From positions 1-64,000 of the forward strand of contig CAJQUN010001172.1 in assembly GCA_907163345.1 (NCBI GenBank): a stretch of DNA of 64,000 nt. Direction: 5' to 3'. This document shows positions 26,006-38,289 of this stretch, one piece after another; position 1 is the first letter of the stretch, and each line of letters starts with the position of its first letter. The translations under genes and the position numbers were made by a program. A model generated the notes under the pieces. That model was not told the DNA's origin. It ran no database searches and saw only the letters and a program-made list of their open reading frames with translations. The stretch is from Haberlea rhodopensis (Eukaryota > Streptophyta > Magnoliopsida > Lamiales > Gesneriaceae).

Positions 26006-27384
26006 CTAGCAAATACATTTGTTCTTGGTATGACCCTTTTTACAACAATAGTTACAAGTAGGAGAATCATGCTTAGCATTGGCAAACAAGCTTGAAAATG
26101 TTTTTGATTTGCTTGAGAAGCCTAAACCGGCTTTATCAAAGCTACAACGTTGCAAGCCAAGCAATTCATTCATTTTTAAACTACTTTCACTAAATTTGCA
26201 AAATGATACCTTTAAAGAATTTAATTCATTTTTCAATGAATTATTTTCTTCGTCTTTCTTAGCAATCTCAAGTTTGAGTAATTTGTTACTCATCTTGGAT
26301 TTGCCAAGAGCATCTATAAGTTCATGGTAGGAATCTAATAATTCATTAAATGAAGGTACCTCATCGTCGCTTTCATCTCCTTCATCTCCAAGATCCATTA
26401 AACCAAGATTTGTGGCTTCTTCTTCATCGGAGTTGCTATCACTCCATGTGGCTATAAACGCATTCTTCTTCCTTTTGTCCTCATTCTTCTTCCTAGGACA
26501 TTTGTTAGCATAATGGCCTTTATCTTGACAATTATAACAAGTTACCTCATTTTTGGATTCTTGTTTGGTAGCATTGGAGGTCTTTGACTTGCTATGTTTG
26601 TTGAAGAACTTCTTGAACTTCTTTGTGAACAAGATCATCTCTTCATCATCATCGGAATGGTCTTTCCTTCCAACCAAGGCAATTCCATTTCTTTTGGATC
26701 TATCCTCCTCCTTTACTTCTCTCCTTGTTGCAACTTCAAGTTCATGAGTCACCAATGTGCCATGGAGCTCATCAAGGTCATAAGAGGCATTTTCTCCTTT
26801 GTTGGACTCGATGATGGCCGTCCTCTTTGCGTCCCATTCTTTAGGCAAGGCTCTTAGTGCTCTCCTCCATATTTGCTTTGGAGGGTACTTCTCTCCAAGT
26901 TGAGAAAGCTCGTTGATAATTAGGGTGAGCCTCCTAAACATAGAATCCACCTCTTCTCCGGACTCCATCTCAAATGTCTCATATTTGAGTTGTAGAAGAT
27001 CAATCTTGGTCTCCTTCACTTGATTTGTTCATTCATGACAAATTTGTAATTTGTCCCATATCTCCTTTGCTGTTGAGCACATCGAGATCCGGTTGTACTC
27101 CTTCATATCTAAAGCACAATGTAAAATATTAATAGCTTTAGCATTTTGAGAAATTAAAATCATATCCGCTCTAGTGAATCGTCCATTTCTTTGGGAGTAC
27201 TTATTCCCCCAACTTCCTTTAAAGGAATATGTGGACCTTTCACTATGATCTTCCAAAGGTCATAATCTACGGATTGGATATATAGAGAAATTCTATTTTT
27301 CCAATACCCGTAGTTATCACCTGTAAAGAGCGGAGGTCTATTTGTCGATTGACCTTGAGCAAACTCATTTGCTAGATTAGCCAT
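26006..27384 (-). pseudogene. Copia gag, broken by a frameshift and a stop
   Basis: Starts at the ATG at 27384 (MANLANEFAQ), just after the primer binding site. N-terminal FTGDNYGYWKNRI is the usual Copia gag start (DUF4219/UBN2 region). ALRALPKEWD and similar blocks follow, then a CCHC zinc knuckle (CYNCQDKGHYANKCP), an acidic coiled region and a second knuckle-like CNYCCKKGHTKNKC near the end. The frame shifts near 27180 and an in-frame TGA lies at about 27031-27029, so no full gag can be made. Beyond 26006 a further 80 codons of linker (to about 25756) are readable in another frame. No pol follows. Confidence 0.85.
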
Positions 27385-27416
27385 AAAAAAGATTTGATTT
27401 AAAAACAAAAATCAAA

Positions 27417-27430
27417 TGGCTCTGATACCA
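27417..27430 (-). other. Primer binding site (initiator tRNA-Met type)
   Basis: On the minus strand tggtatcagagcca begins two bases inside the 5' LTR edge. This is the standard Copia binding site complementary to the 3' end of initiator tRNA-Met. Confidence 0.9.
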
Positions 27431-27432
27431 CT

Positions 27433-29213
27433 TGTTGGAATCGAAGAGGGGGGGTGAATGAGATTCCTTGGCTACTTTAGCGTTTTAAAATGAGTTTGCA
27501 AAAACAAAAGAGTTTGCGCTTGCGGAAGCCTTACGTCAATCGATAAATAAAAAGAATAAGTAAATAAATGTGTAATGAAAAATAAAGCAATAAAAGAGAC
27601 AAGGATTTGTTATAGAAGTTCGGCGATGAATCGCCTACGTCTCCTCTTCCCGGTTAGATAACCTCCAACCGAGGTTCCACTAGAACAATAGATCTTGGCC
27701 TTGAGGGCTCCAAGTTAGCCACACAACAACTCTTCCCGAGTTTACAAAGGTCTTCCCGAGCACACTACTCTTCACGAGTACACAAAGCTCTTCACGAGCT
27801 ACCAACACTCTTCACGAGTCTTCTTGGCCTTAAGGGCTCCAAGGATAGCCACAACACATGCACCAACTTTACTTGTTGATAACTTTACAATTTCCAACTT
27901 GCTTTGGTGTTGGAGAACCTTACAATAACTCAACACACATCTTCACGGTGTACCAACACGAAGAAAACAAGACTCTATCAAAATAAAAGAATTACAAGCT
28001 CCAATACAACAACAATGTATGGAGATTGCAAAGCTATTTGAAATTTGAATTGGCAAAGCTTTGATGAAGTTTGTAGGCTTGTTTCTTGTCTTCAAAATGC
28101 TCCAAAACATCCATATTTATAGTGTAGGAGGCCCCCTAGGCTCCTACTAGCCGTTGCTAAACATAAGGCTGAAATCACTCATCGATCGCCTCGGACATCG
28201 CCTCGTGCGATCTCCATCGCCACCCTTTAACGGTCAAATCTGGCCCAGATCGCCTCGGGCGATCTCCCCATCGCCTGGGGCGATCATCAATGATAAACAA
28301 GGCCGTAGGTAAAGTTCTGGATCGCCTCGGGCGTTCCGTGCATCGCCTGGGGCGATCGCCCTAAAATAAATGGCCTAGGAAGCATTCTGGATCGCCAGCG
28401 TGCACACCGTGCCATCGCTTCAGTCGATGGTGCGCAACATGGCTCGGATCGCCTCAAACTATGGCTCGGATCGCCTCATACTATCTCCCAGATTTCAACA
28501 CTCTCAAACTTTGTACTTTTCGACCATCTTAAGCTCGTTTATGGGAAAAGTGGTAAACATGAAAGTTGTAGCCCTTCCTCTTATATATATGTGGACAAAA
28601 TGTCATTGCATTTCATTAATTTATGAAGAAGTTATGCCCAAAATGCTACAGTCGCTCAAACCTTGCTACAATCTGCACTTGTTATGATTCCATGACATTT
28701 TGATCCATGATGCAATCCGAATTGGACTGAGATGTTTGAATATGAAATCTAGCATATTGAGTTGGATTTCCAACCTCTTTGTATTCACATTGTTCGGAGC
28801 ATCGAGCCAAGAGATATAATCAAAACATTGCACTGCGCTCCAATTGGCTTCTAAACGAATTTGCCCACCAACGGACCATTGGTTTGTGGGTTTCATCCCA
28901 TCATAAGAAATTGTTCCAACATCATTCCACACATGTTGAACACTTAAATTGGTTGTTCATAGATGTCATTCCTTCTCGTCCAAGCTCAATAGATTCCTTG
29001 ATAAAAATCACCGCTTGTCCTATGAACTCGCATATGTTATTGTATAACTTGGGGTCTCTTCCATTGGTCTTCCCAACCAATTTATCAATATAACCCTGTA
29101 CACTAAGTAGACATATTAGTACAACAAATGCAAGTTTTGTTGATAATCAAAACCCATAAATAATTCGGAGATAAATTAAGCATTAAACACAACCATGTGT
29201 TTAAGGCTCAACA
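27433..29213 (-). repeat. 5' LTR of the Copia element (element orientation)
   Basis: Is 1781 bp, near-identical to 23242-25041. Compared with that copy it lacks 18 bases next to 28395, between two gatcgcc motifs, as expected of slippage or recombination between the short repeats. Confidence 0.9.
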
Positions 29214-29218
29214 ATTAT

Positions 29219-29902
29219 AATTATAATGAATGCGGAAATATGGATGATAAGTCAAGAATAGAACCATATATTGCTCTATTATTCAAACTTAATAAGAATC
29301 TATGATTTACTTATTGGCTATCTCATGAGACACTATCCATTAGGTGGATTAATAGTCCAGATTTATCAATGGATTGAGTTCCACATAAAAAAAAGTGGTA
29401 CATTGATAAATATGTGTCATTGATTCAATAATTGAGGCAATATCTCATAGGATAACCATGACTAATTCTTTTAAGACAAGAAGATTGTGACAAAATGTCG
29501 ATTACTTTTTTTAACAAAAAATTACCGATCTCATCATTTTGGGACCATTTTTCTTAACGTGGTCTCTTCTGCTATCATAATACACTTTTAAACTCTTTTT
29601 ATTTTATTTTTTGCTTAATATGTGGGTTCGAATTGACATCACATATTTGACTATACATTAAACAAATAAAGCATTAATTGTACGCTATGAAAAAATAGTT
29701 GTAAGGGATTAGCGTTTCACACCCACAATTATATTCGAGAAATGCCATTTAAAAAATATAATAAGAATTATCAATTAATCATGTATTGCTAAATGTTTTA
29801 GACAATTAATTAGTTGTTACGTACATCATGATTGTATTTTACAAAATTACATAAATATCAAACAAATGAATACATATGCCAGCAATGAAGAATAACAATA
29901 AC
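29219..29902. other. Intergenic, AT-rich, no gene recognised
   Basis: Begins with ataattataatg, followed by low-complexity DNA without domains or clear repeats. Confidence 0.5.
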
Positions 29903-29916
29903 AATGAACAATGATT

Positions 29917-30112
29917 GCCCACGTTGATGTCCGAGTTGGTGGAACAGGGTGATATCGAACCGTAAGGTCATGAGCTCGATTCTCACTACCGACACTTTCT
30001 CAGTCTGAGCATATCAAATCGAGCTTGCATGGTCCGCTTTACCTGATTAACGTGGTTTGCATGCTACTGTGTCAGCATGTGGGTTCCCAATATGCACCTT
30101 AAAAATAAAAAT
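29917..30112 (+). mobile_element. tRNA-derived SINE with 14-bp target duplication
   Basis: Is 196 bp, flanked by aatgaacaatgatt at 29903-29916 and 30113-30126 (perfect). The head has box A-like gatgtccgagttggtggaa and box B-like gagctcgattctcactacc, similar to a class II tRNA such as tRNA-Ser. It ends in an aaaaataaaaat tail. This is a clean, full-length insertion. Confidence 0.85.
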
Positions 30113-30126
30113 AATGAACAATGATT

Positions 30127-31487
30127 TGCATGAGTTGTCAAGAAGGCTATATTTAATTACGTAGGAATTAATATTTCTCCATTGTAAATAAAATAATATT
30201 TACAATGTTTACTCTATATAATAGAAATAATTTGAAATTGATATTGTCCAGAATGTGAAATTTTTATGATTGATAATTGTTTGATGATCTTATAGAAGAT
30301 GAAAAGAATAGGTTATTCTTTTTAGGGTTAAATCATGTATTTCTTAGCTACTGAGCCTAGCCCAATTCAATAGACTCAAATTTCGGTCTCGCAATGTGCG
30401 AAAAAATATTTAATCCTTCCGATCTGAAAAAATCAGGTACTTCCCCATTCACATGGAATTTGCATCATCTATTAATGAATAGTCGTATTTTTGCATTTTT
30501 TTTTAAAATTTGTATATTATAAAACAGGGAAATGAAAGGAAAATAAATTAATGCCACCTCTCTCATAGTAAATTAATGCAAACCCATGTGAAACCCTTTA
30601 TTAATGGCTTTTAATATTATTCAAAATAAATATAATTTTGCTAAAAAAGAATAGCAATAAATATGCAGGTGACCGCATATGGAAACACGATATCTTGAAT
30701 TCTATTTTTCCCCATACAACATGCAAGTAATTATATACTCGTGATGTTAGTCTCATTGGTAGTCATTCTCATATTTTGGAAAATAAGATCGATGTTTGAA
30801 TTTTGTAAATAATATTTGAAGAATACTTCTCACCATGATAAAAATAATAATTATATATTTGATCAGGGTGAATTTAGAATTTAGGTTGAAGGGACAAAAT
30901 ATTTAAAATGGGGGAAAATACTTTAGATGGGTGAAACATAATTTCAGAAGGTAAATCGTAAGTGTCGGATTTATCATCATATATTTTTCTATTTAAATTA
31001 TAAATTAATTTATGTTTCATGTGTAATATCCAATATGATGAATGGTCGGTATATCCACATCAACGGTGGTTGATACTTCAAGTGATCAGGAGCGAAATCA
31101 GGATTTTTTCTTTAGTGCCCTCGAATAATACAAATTAAAAAAAGATTAATACGTTCTAACATATCATAATACATAATATTTAAAATGCACAGATGAAATA
31201 TTTATCCCAAAAATCATCAATTATACTCTTCAGTATGTTTTCCAAAAAAAATATTTATTATATTATAAAATAGAATTCTACAAAACACAAAATAAGATCA
31301 AACCTAGCCATAATCTTTTAGGCTTTTCTAAAATCTAAAATATTTAGTTTTTTAAACGCTTTCAAAAGTTAAAAATATATAATTGAAATATATATATTGA
31401 TAAAATCTATCTATCAATATTAATTTTATTCAGCGTATATATTTTCCTCCTCGTTTAAACACTCGATTTATCGTACATTAAAAAGAG
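30127..31487. other. Intergenic, AT-rich, no gene recognised
   Basis: No gene-like open frame or structured repeat found. Some SINE- or tRNA-like wording near 30735-30800 (tagtctcattggtagtcatt) is too degraded to call. Confidence 0.45.
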
Positions 31488-31613
31488 GCATTTGAGCTCC
31501 TCAGTCTTGTCGGGATGGATTAGAGCTCATATATACTTTGTGCATATTCGAGTTTGAATTTGATATATAAAATTGATTTAGCCACTTCTCCGCTCAAACA
31601 AACAAACAACGGA
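31488..31613 (+). mobile_element. SINE-like copy, same family as 40365-40484
   Basis: Shares agctcctcagtcttgtcggg then atggattagagctcat with the copy at 40365, followed by box B-like attcgagtttgaatttg, aaattgattta, and ctccgctcaaac. A possible 8-bp duplication aaaaagag is at 31480-31487 and 31614-31621. It lies upstream of the receptor-like kinase gene. Confidence 0.6.
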
Positions 31614-32043
31614 AAAAAGAGAATTTTTAGGTACAGACAAAGTAATAATCAGATTATTAATTGTAGATCACACCCTGGTGGTGGTTGGGACTTTGGTGAG
31701 TTACTTCACTCAGGGACTCTTTTCTTCTCTCACGCTGCATCTTTTGTCCTCTCTTTTCCAGCTCAACTAAGAATTACTTCACTTCGCTGCAGCTTAATTT
31801 TGATCAACGGATTCCCATTTATAGTCTACATTCTTGACTAGAATGTGGTTACCAAAGCAGCTGCTTTCTCAAGATTTGAGCAATGTAAAAATTCTTTCTT
31901 TATTATGCTGTGTTCAGTAGCTTCAGCGTCATGATTGGAGGAAAAAGCTCTGATTTTGAGTCCTAAGCTCGCCATTCGGCCCATTCCTAGTAAACCCCAA
32001 TTATATTCAAGAATTTTGCCGGGAAATTTGCCGGGTTCTCGAA
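31614..32043 (+). promoter_or_regulatory. Likely promoter and CT-rich leader of the receptor-like kinase gene
   Basis: From about 31700 to 31800 the strand is rich in ctctttt and cttcac tracts, as in plant 5' leaders. No clear TATA box was found. The first ATG that leads into the reading frame through a good donor is at 32044. Confidence 0.4.
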
Positions 32044-35000
32044 ATGCTGCAGCTTCAAGGTAATCTCTGCAAACCCTTCACTCTTTTGCTCTCTCTTTTT
32101 TATGTGTTTTCTTTACTCGTTTTCTTCTATTTGGTGTAGATGAAGTTGGAAAATTTAAGTCTAATTGCAGATCTGAGTTTGCTGAGTTAAAACTGTGCAG
32201 AAAATTTTGAATGCTGTTATACTTAACTTTGCAGAATATATGTGGGCATTTATTAACAGCATCTGTTGCCATTGAATGCCATTTGATATTGGTTTTTAGA
32301 AAATTGATATGCCAATTTTTAGTAGTGTTTTAAGTTTAGGAATCTTGGTTAAAAACAATAAACTTTTGTGATATTTTCCGCCTTCTCAACTACCCTAGGG
32401 CACAGTTTTGTTCTAGATTCGCATGAAAGTTATATAGGATTCCTTTTCATGTTTCATGCTTTCCCCCCTTTTAAATTTCTATCTGGGAAGAGGATTTTCC
32501 CATAGTATTTCTCCTGCAACAACGAAAATGAACCCTTCTCTGTGTTGTGTTTTCACAGATGATGAGTCATGCACCTATGAGATTGATAGCAGCTTTTAAA
32601 ATCAAATTACTTGCTAAAAATTGTTATTATTTGAGTTTCGTGGCTATTGTCCCCCTCTATTAGATAGGAATGGAATTTGTTGGATATTTTTGTTTGGAAC
32701 TTTAAATTCCTTCTTCATCCAATATGTGCTTAATGATTAACTTTGCTTTATGATGCTTCTCTACCATAAACTTTTGATCCACTTTATTGGAAAATATTAC
32801 ATTAGATTCCTCTACGTAGCTACAAGGTTTTGGAAAAAAGATGGCATTATTTTGCCTTTTCCATTCCAAATTCTCCTTTGTGCTTTTGATTTTCTTTTCT
32901 TTAGTATCTGTTCCACAACTTTTTTGAATAATGGATGATGAGTTTCTTCAAGGAATTTGCGTTTTAATATAGGAAGTGTTGTGAAAATCAGTTTCTCTAA
33001 CATTTGGTTGCAAGTATCGAAATTTCAAGTTCGTTTTTGTCAGATTATTCAATTTTTTACTATTTTGGCATATAACAACAAATCATTTATTCGATCTTGG
33101 CTATTATGAGAAATTCTATAACTTGATCATCAACTTCCTAGTGCCTTTGAGCTATATCGAAATTCAATGTATGTATTTGCTGACTTGGTTTGTGGATCCT
33201 TTCACAAAAAATATGTTGTACTTTGATACCTGATATTTGGGTTCTGTAATAATGAATGGGCAATATCTCTGTCATAGTATGATAAGATTCTCGGTTTGCT
33301 AGTAAAAATTGTTTTTTTCCTTCACTTGTAATCTGCTGTTACCTAGAGTCTTTTTTTTTTGTGTTTAATGATTTCAAATACATTTTACTTTAAATATTAT
33401 CTGTTTTCAGATAATCTAATGTTGTTTTATCATCTCTCTCTTGCCTTCAGGAAAACCACATCATTTCCTCCTGAAGCTCTGCACTGTCCGTGTATTATTC
33501 TCTTTCCTGTTCATAGTTATTGAGTTTCCTCCTCTAGCTCTCAGTGACTTGAACTCGGAGAGACAAGCTCTCTTGGCATTTGCCACTGCCATACACCATG
33601 GCAGGAAGCTCAACTGGAATCTTACTTCTCCAGTGTGCACATCTTGGATCGGAATATATTGTGCTAAAGATGGCAAAACCGTGATCGGTGTTCGCCTTCC
33701 TGGCATTGGGCTTACCGGTCCAATTCCCAACGACACTCTTGGAAAGCTAGACTCTTTAAGGGTTCTTAGCCTTCGATCAAATCTCCTCAGTGGAAATTTG
33801 CCTTTGGACATCCTTTCTCTCCCATCTCTTCGCTATCTCTTCCTCCAACATAACAGATTTTCGGGTGAAATCCCTACATTGCTTTCCCCTCGACTAAATG
33901 TTTTGGAGCTCTCATTTAATTCATTGACGGGAAGCATTCCAATGACCATTCAGAATATGACTGAACTTACAGCATTGAACCTTCAGAACAACTCTCTTTC
34001 TGGACCTATTCCCGATCTAGGCCTACTACCTCTCAAACGTTTTAACCTAAGCTACAACCATCTTAATGGCACCATTCCATCTTCTTTACAAAAGTTTCCA
34101 AATTCATCATTCATTGGAAACTCTTTATGCGGGCCACCTTTAAATCCTTGTTTCCCCGTTCTTCCACCACCTCCTTCCCCTAGTCCATTTCTACCACCCA
34201 CGGGAGGCCCTCCAAGGAAAAGCTCCAAGAAAAAACTTGCTTTAGGAGCTATAATCGCCATTGCAGCAGGAGGTGCTGTACTGCTTATTCTTCTTGCTCT
34301 AGTTTTATTTTTGTGCTGCTATAAGAAAAAGGAGAATGTCGGTGGCGCTGTGCCAAAGGTTAAGTCTACTAGTGCTGGGAGGGGTGAGAAGCCAAGAGAA
34401 GAGTTCGGAAGTGGGGTGCAAGAACCCGAGAAAAACAAGTTAGTTTTCTTTGAAGGTTGTTCTTACAACTTTGATCTCGAGGATTTGTTGAGGGCGTCAG
34501 CAGAAGTGCTTGGAAAGGGTAGTTTTGGAACTGCATACAAGGCAGTTTTGGAGGAGTCGACAACCGTGGTTGTGAAAAGGTTAAAAGAGGTGATTGTGGG
34601 GAAGAAGGATTTTGAACAGCAAATGGAAATAAGCGGTAGAGTTGGACAACATCCAAATGTTGTGCCTTTACGCGCATATTATTACTCCAAAGATGAAAAA
34701 CTCCTGGTCTATGACTACTATCCAAATGGCAGCTTGGCTGCGCTTTTGCACGGTATTGACTCGTTCTCGAGGAAAAAAAATTTACACAATAAAATCTGCG
34801 AACTTGCTGCCTGAACCCCGTTTTGAATATTAATAAATCTTCCAAGATAAAATGGATACTTGGACTACATGATGCTGCAAATCCATGATATGATTTGATG
34901 TTGGTTGCGTTTTGTCCCAGCATCTGATAGTCTGTTAATCCAGAAACAAGATTCCATTGATGGAAAACTTGTTCTATTAATATTTGGGCTACTTGTTGAC

Positions 35001-35638
35001 TTTTATTTCTCGCTTTCAACTTAGCAGGAAACAAGACTGCCGGAAGAACTCCATTGGACTGGGTTACAAGAGTCAAAATATCTCTCGGGGCTGCAAGAGG
35101 CATCGCTCATGTGCATTCAATAGGAGGCACAAAATTTACTCACGGGAACATAAAGTCCTCAAACGTCCTCCTAAGTCAAGATCTAGACGGGTGTGTCTCA
35201 GATTTCGGCTTAGCCCCTCTAATGAACTATCCCACCACATCATCGCGTCTTGCAGGATACCGTGCTCCAGAGGTAATTGAGACACGGAAACACACTCACA
35301 AATCTGACGTCTATAGTTTCGGGGTCATGTTACTCGAGATGCTTACTGGGAAACAACCGATTCAATCCCCAAGCCGCGAAGACACTGTCGATCTCCCGAG
35401 ATGGGTACAATCCGTTGTTCGGGAGGAATGGACAGCTGAGGTCTTTGATGTCGATCTAATGAGATTCCAAAACATTGAAGAAGAGATGGTGCAAATGTTG
35501 CAACTCGCCATGGCCTGTGTTTCAAAGGTGCCTGAAATGCGGCCTAACATGGACGAGGTGGTTAGAATGATTGAAGAGGTTCGACTATCTGACTCGGAGA
35601 ACCGGCCTTCTTCAGACGAGAATAACTCGAGGACTTGA
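32044..35638 (+). CDS. LRR receptor-like pseudokinase (At5g58300/At3g08680 type)
   Basis: Uses three coding exons: 32044-32059 (16 bases from ATG), 33451-34752 and 35028-35638 (TGA). All are GT-AG and total 1929 bases, 642 residues. The tiny first exon gives MLQLQ in frame with [11 protein letters not shown] hydrophobic signal ([17 protein letters not shown]) and the LRR N-terminal cap (CTSWIGIYC) follow, then about five LRRs ([16 protein letters not shown] and others). After them come a Pro-rich stretch, the membrane helix [20 protein letters not shown] and a kinase domain. The Gly loop [11 protein letters not shown] and the Lys in VVVKRL are present. The catalytic loop reads HGNIKSSN instead of HRDxKxxN, while DFGLAP is kept, so it is probably catalytically dead. 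This group signals through partners at the plasma membrane. The C-terminus ends SSDENNSRT. Confidence 0.92.
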
Positions 35639-36137
35639 ATGTGCAGAGTTCTTTATTCTTTAGAAATGAATTCTTCATTCTAAATTCTGATTTTTTCTCA
35701 TCTAATTTGTGTTGTGAAAAATTCATCTGATTCTAAAACCCCATTTGATATTTACATGTAAAATGGACAATTTATTCTGGGTTTATCTTGTTTGTTTATC
35801 CACAAATTGTAATATTTACTCAGAAGCTTTCTTAACAATTTAGTCCTTGTGATGAGAGACATCTCCTTTACCTCAACTATGTTTATTCTAATTTTTCCCA
35901 TCAAAATTTCTTGAATTCTGATCATTGATTCTGTGAGCCTCTTATTATCTGAAATGACGGGTTCAGAATCAAAGAATGTTCCACACAATTTAAGGGGTGC
36001 CCCAGATTTTTTTCTGCAACAATTTTACGGTCCTCCTGAGTTTGAAATCCATGAAACAAGTCCCATGAAACATATGATCCAAAACAAAGTCACATTTCCC
36101 TGTAAGATTTTAACGTGTTGAGATCCGTTTTCTTGCC
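35639..36137. other. Spacer between receptor-like kinase and NHL genes
   Basis: Holds the 3' UTR of the kinase gene and the promoter of the NHL gene. No clear TATA box or separate gene is seen. Confidence 0.5.
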
Positions 36138-36890
36138 ATGGCGGCAGGCCAAGTTTCGAAAACCGGCCCAAAACCGCTGCAGAAGAGTCTCAGCCGACGT
36201 GTCTCCTTCAACGAGGCCACCCTGGCAAGATCTCAAGACCCTCCAAAACCACCCTCACAACCTGAGTTTATAGACACGGAAACTCAAGCCATCAGGCGCC
36301 CCCAATGCGGCCCATGCTGCAACTCCTGCTGTGCCTGGACCTCCCTAATCCTAGGCGTGGCTCTACTCCTAGCTATACTTGTAGGAGGCGTATATTTCGC
36401 CTTCCTCCAATCCAACCTACCCGAAGTCCGCCTCCATAGGCTCGATGTCTATAAACTCGAGGTCGTGAACACGGATACGGACACATTCTTGACCACAGAT
36501 TTTGAAGTACGTCTAAATTTGACAAACGATAACTCGAAAATCAAGCTATCCTACAGTCAAATGACCGCCTCTTTGTCCTCGGAAGGGGTTGACCTCGGAT
36601 CGGTGAAACTCCCGGTGATAGTTCAAGACGCAAGCACATCGGCAGACGTGAAGGTGAGGACGGGGATCAAGAAAACATCAGCGGAAGAGGCTGTGGCAGA
36701 GGATTTGCTAGATAATTCATTGAGACACTTGATGGTTATTGATGTAGTTCTCAAGGGACACATTGACTTCTTGGTGAATGGGAATAAGATGAACGGTTTC
36801 CCGTTTAAGGTTAACTGCCGGAGTATTGATCAGTCGGAGATTGACAATGGACATGCTCCTAAATGCGCTGTCCAAATGATCCCTATTTAA
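36138..36890 (+). CDS. LEA_2 / NDR1-HIN1-like (NHL) membrane protein
   Basis: One intronless frame of 250 residues, from ATG at 36138 to TAA. The N-terminal 60 residues are cytosolic and Ser/Pro-rich (SLSRRVSFNEATLARSQ). CGPCCNSCCAW is a Cys-rich stretch before a single membrane helix (SLILGVALLLAILVGGVYFAF). The rest, from about residue 95, forms an LEA_2 (NHL-like) fold: LPEVRLHRLDVYKLEV, FEVRLNLTNDNSKIKLSY, GHIDFLVNGNKMN and FPFKVNCRS. NHL proteins are type II membrane proteins linked to pathogen and stress responses. The exact member is not identified. It lies 500 bp downstream of, and in the same orientation as, the receptor-like kinase. No frame break is visible. Confidence 0.9.
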   Translation: MAAGQVSKTGPKPLQKSLSRRVSFNEATLARSQDPPKPPSQPEFIDTETQAIRRPQCGPCCNSCCAWTSLILGVALLLAILVGGVYFAFLQSNLPEVRLHRLDVYKLEVVNTDTDTFLTTDFEVRLNLTNDNSKIKLSYSQMTASLSSEGVDLGSVKLPVIVQDASTSADVKVRTGIKKTSAEEAVAEDLLDNSLRHLMVIDVVLKGHIDFLVNGNKMNGFPFKVNCRSIDQSEIDNGHAPKCAVQMIPI

Positions 36891-37987
36891 GGTAAACACC
36901 TTCCTCATAATTGTCTCTATATTTTCAATCATTTGTCTGTATAATTAGATTTAACCCTTTTAATTTAAGAACAAACAGCTTGATACGTATTCCAAATATG
37001 ATCTTAATATTTTATTATCAGGAGAAATTTTTAGAGGATTTTTAGTCGAAAGAATTCAGAAACAGGTTTTGTGTTATCCTAGGATAAGGCTTTCATTGTT
37101 TCTTTGTTTTTTTTGTCCAAAGTGTTGTTTTTGAATTTTATGATGCTGTTGTTGGGGAGAGAAACAAACTTCAAGAATTGAGTTTGGTGATTTAATGCTT
37201 TAGGTTTCTTTGTATCAATGATTCATGGATTTACGTGCCCAAATAATACAATTTTAATATTATTCACTCATTATGAAAACAAGATAGATTCACATCACAT
37301 ATTTTTCAGATTTTTTTTTAATGTTACGAAGAGGCAACTTCTTGAACATTTCAGCCCTCCATATGAAATTTTCCATATAGATTCCATATGGAGTGCTGGA
37401 TTTTGCTCTTTGGAATAGCATCAACGTATTGTTTTCAGTTTAAATTGAATTTGAATCACGATTGCAAGATACTTTAAGAGTCATTCGATTGCATGAGAAT
37501 AATGTTGGTTTTTTTTTTAGTGGGGAAGTTTTAAGCAAATATTTTGGTAAATTTGCCCAACTCGAAGAGTCTGTCCGAATTGGATATGAGCTTTTAACGA
37601 CGTCAGCTAAGCTGGCAGCTCCGTTAATGTTTATTTTTCAAGCTACCACGTCTAATTTATTTATCAAATTATATACAAATAATTGTTGTCAGCTATTATT
37701 ATATATGTAGATTAATAATTTTCCCTTAATTGACAAGTCAATATGTGAATAATTACATAATTAGTCCCGTGCCGGCCCAATGGGCCCTTAAATCCCTTTG
37801 CTTCTTCTTAAAGTTACGATAGGCCTACCAATTCTTACTTTTCAAAACACATATTGAATGGACTCTAATCATTAATTTCATGATGACTTATTTACTAACC
37901 CCACTTTGCATGTGCTTATTTTTTAAAAAACTTCTTCTCCACATTTCTTATTATTATTCTATATTTGTGTGGGTAAGATATTATTGA
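36891..37987. other. Intergenic, no gene recognised
   Basis: Likely NHL 3' UTR first, then AT-rich DNA. An open frame at 37462-37710 has no recognisable domain. Confidence 0.45.
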
Positions 37988-38155
37988 CGTAATTGTTAAA
38001 GTTGTTGTCATATGATCTTGGTGATTATGGGTTCGAGTCGTGAAAGTAGCCTCTTGCATTTCAAGGGATGACTGCATACATTAGGTCCAAAGTGTCCCGA
38101 CCCCTTCCCGCACCCTGTGCGTAGCAGGAGTTCCTTGCACCGAGTTTGCCTTTTA
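37988..38155 (+). mobile_element. Au-type SINE
   Basis: Contains the linked Au-SINE blocks in order: gggttcgagtcgtgaaa with box B (38030-38046), agcctcttgcatttcaaggg, ctgcatacattaggtccaaa, gaccccttcccgcaccctgt, gcgtagcaggagttccttgc and accgagtttgccttttatc. Several differences from the consensus suggest an old copy. I could not find a clean target duplication. Confidence 0.8.
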
Positions 38156-38289
38156 TCTTGTGAGATGGTGTTTGTCTATTTTCGTGATCACACAGAATAT
38201 AAATAACGAAATTAACATACTTGTATATTTAAACAATGTAAGGACGTGAATTTAAGGATTCTAATTATAAAATTTTTACTTGTTAATTA

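Larger units (their letters stand above)
23242..29213 (-). mobile_element. Copia LTR retrotransposon, gag-only, Sirevirus-like, TSD attat
   Basis: Bounded by attat at 23237-23241 and 29214-29218. LTRs lie at 23242-25041 and 27433-29213. On the minus strand the order is 5' LTR, initiator-tRNA-Met binding site, gag, a run of polypurine tracts and 3' LTR. The internal part is only about 2.4 kb and holds no protease, integrase, reverse transcriptase or RNase H, so the element depends on others. LTRs are nearly identical apart from one 18-base indel and scattered substitutions, so insertion was recent. The multiplied polypurine tracts and CpG-rich repeated palindromes in the LTRs are traits known from Sireviruses; assignment to that genus is inference. 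Confidence 0.9.

Noticed and set aside
33441..33450. Start of the receptor-like kinase at 33441 inside the large exon
   Set aside because: The codon there is TTG and it lies in the intron's acceptor tract (ttgccttcag). A 16-base upstream exon at 32044 supplies a proper ATG in frame.
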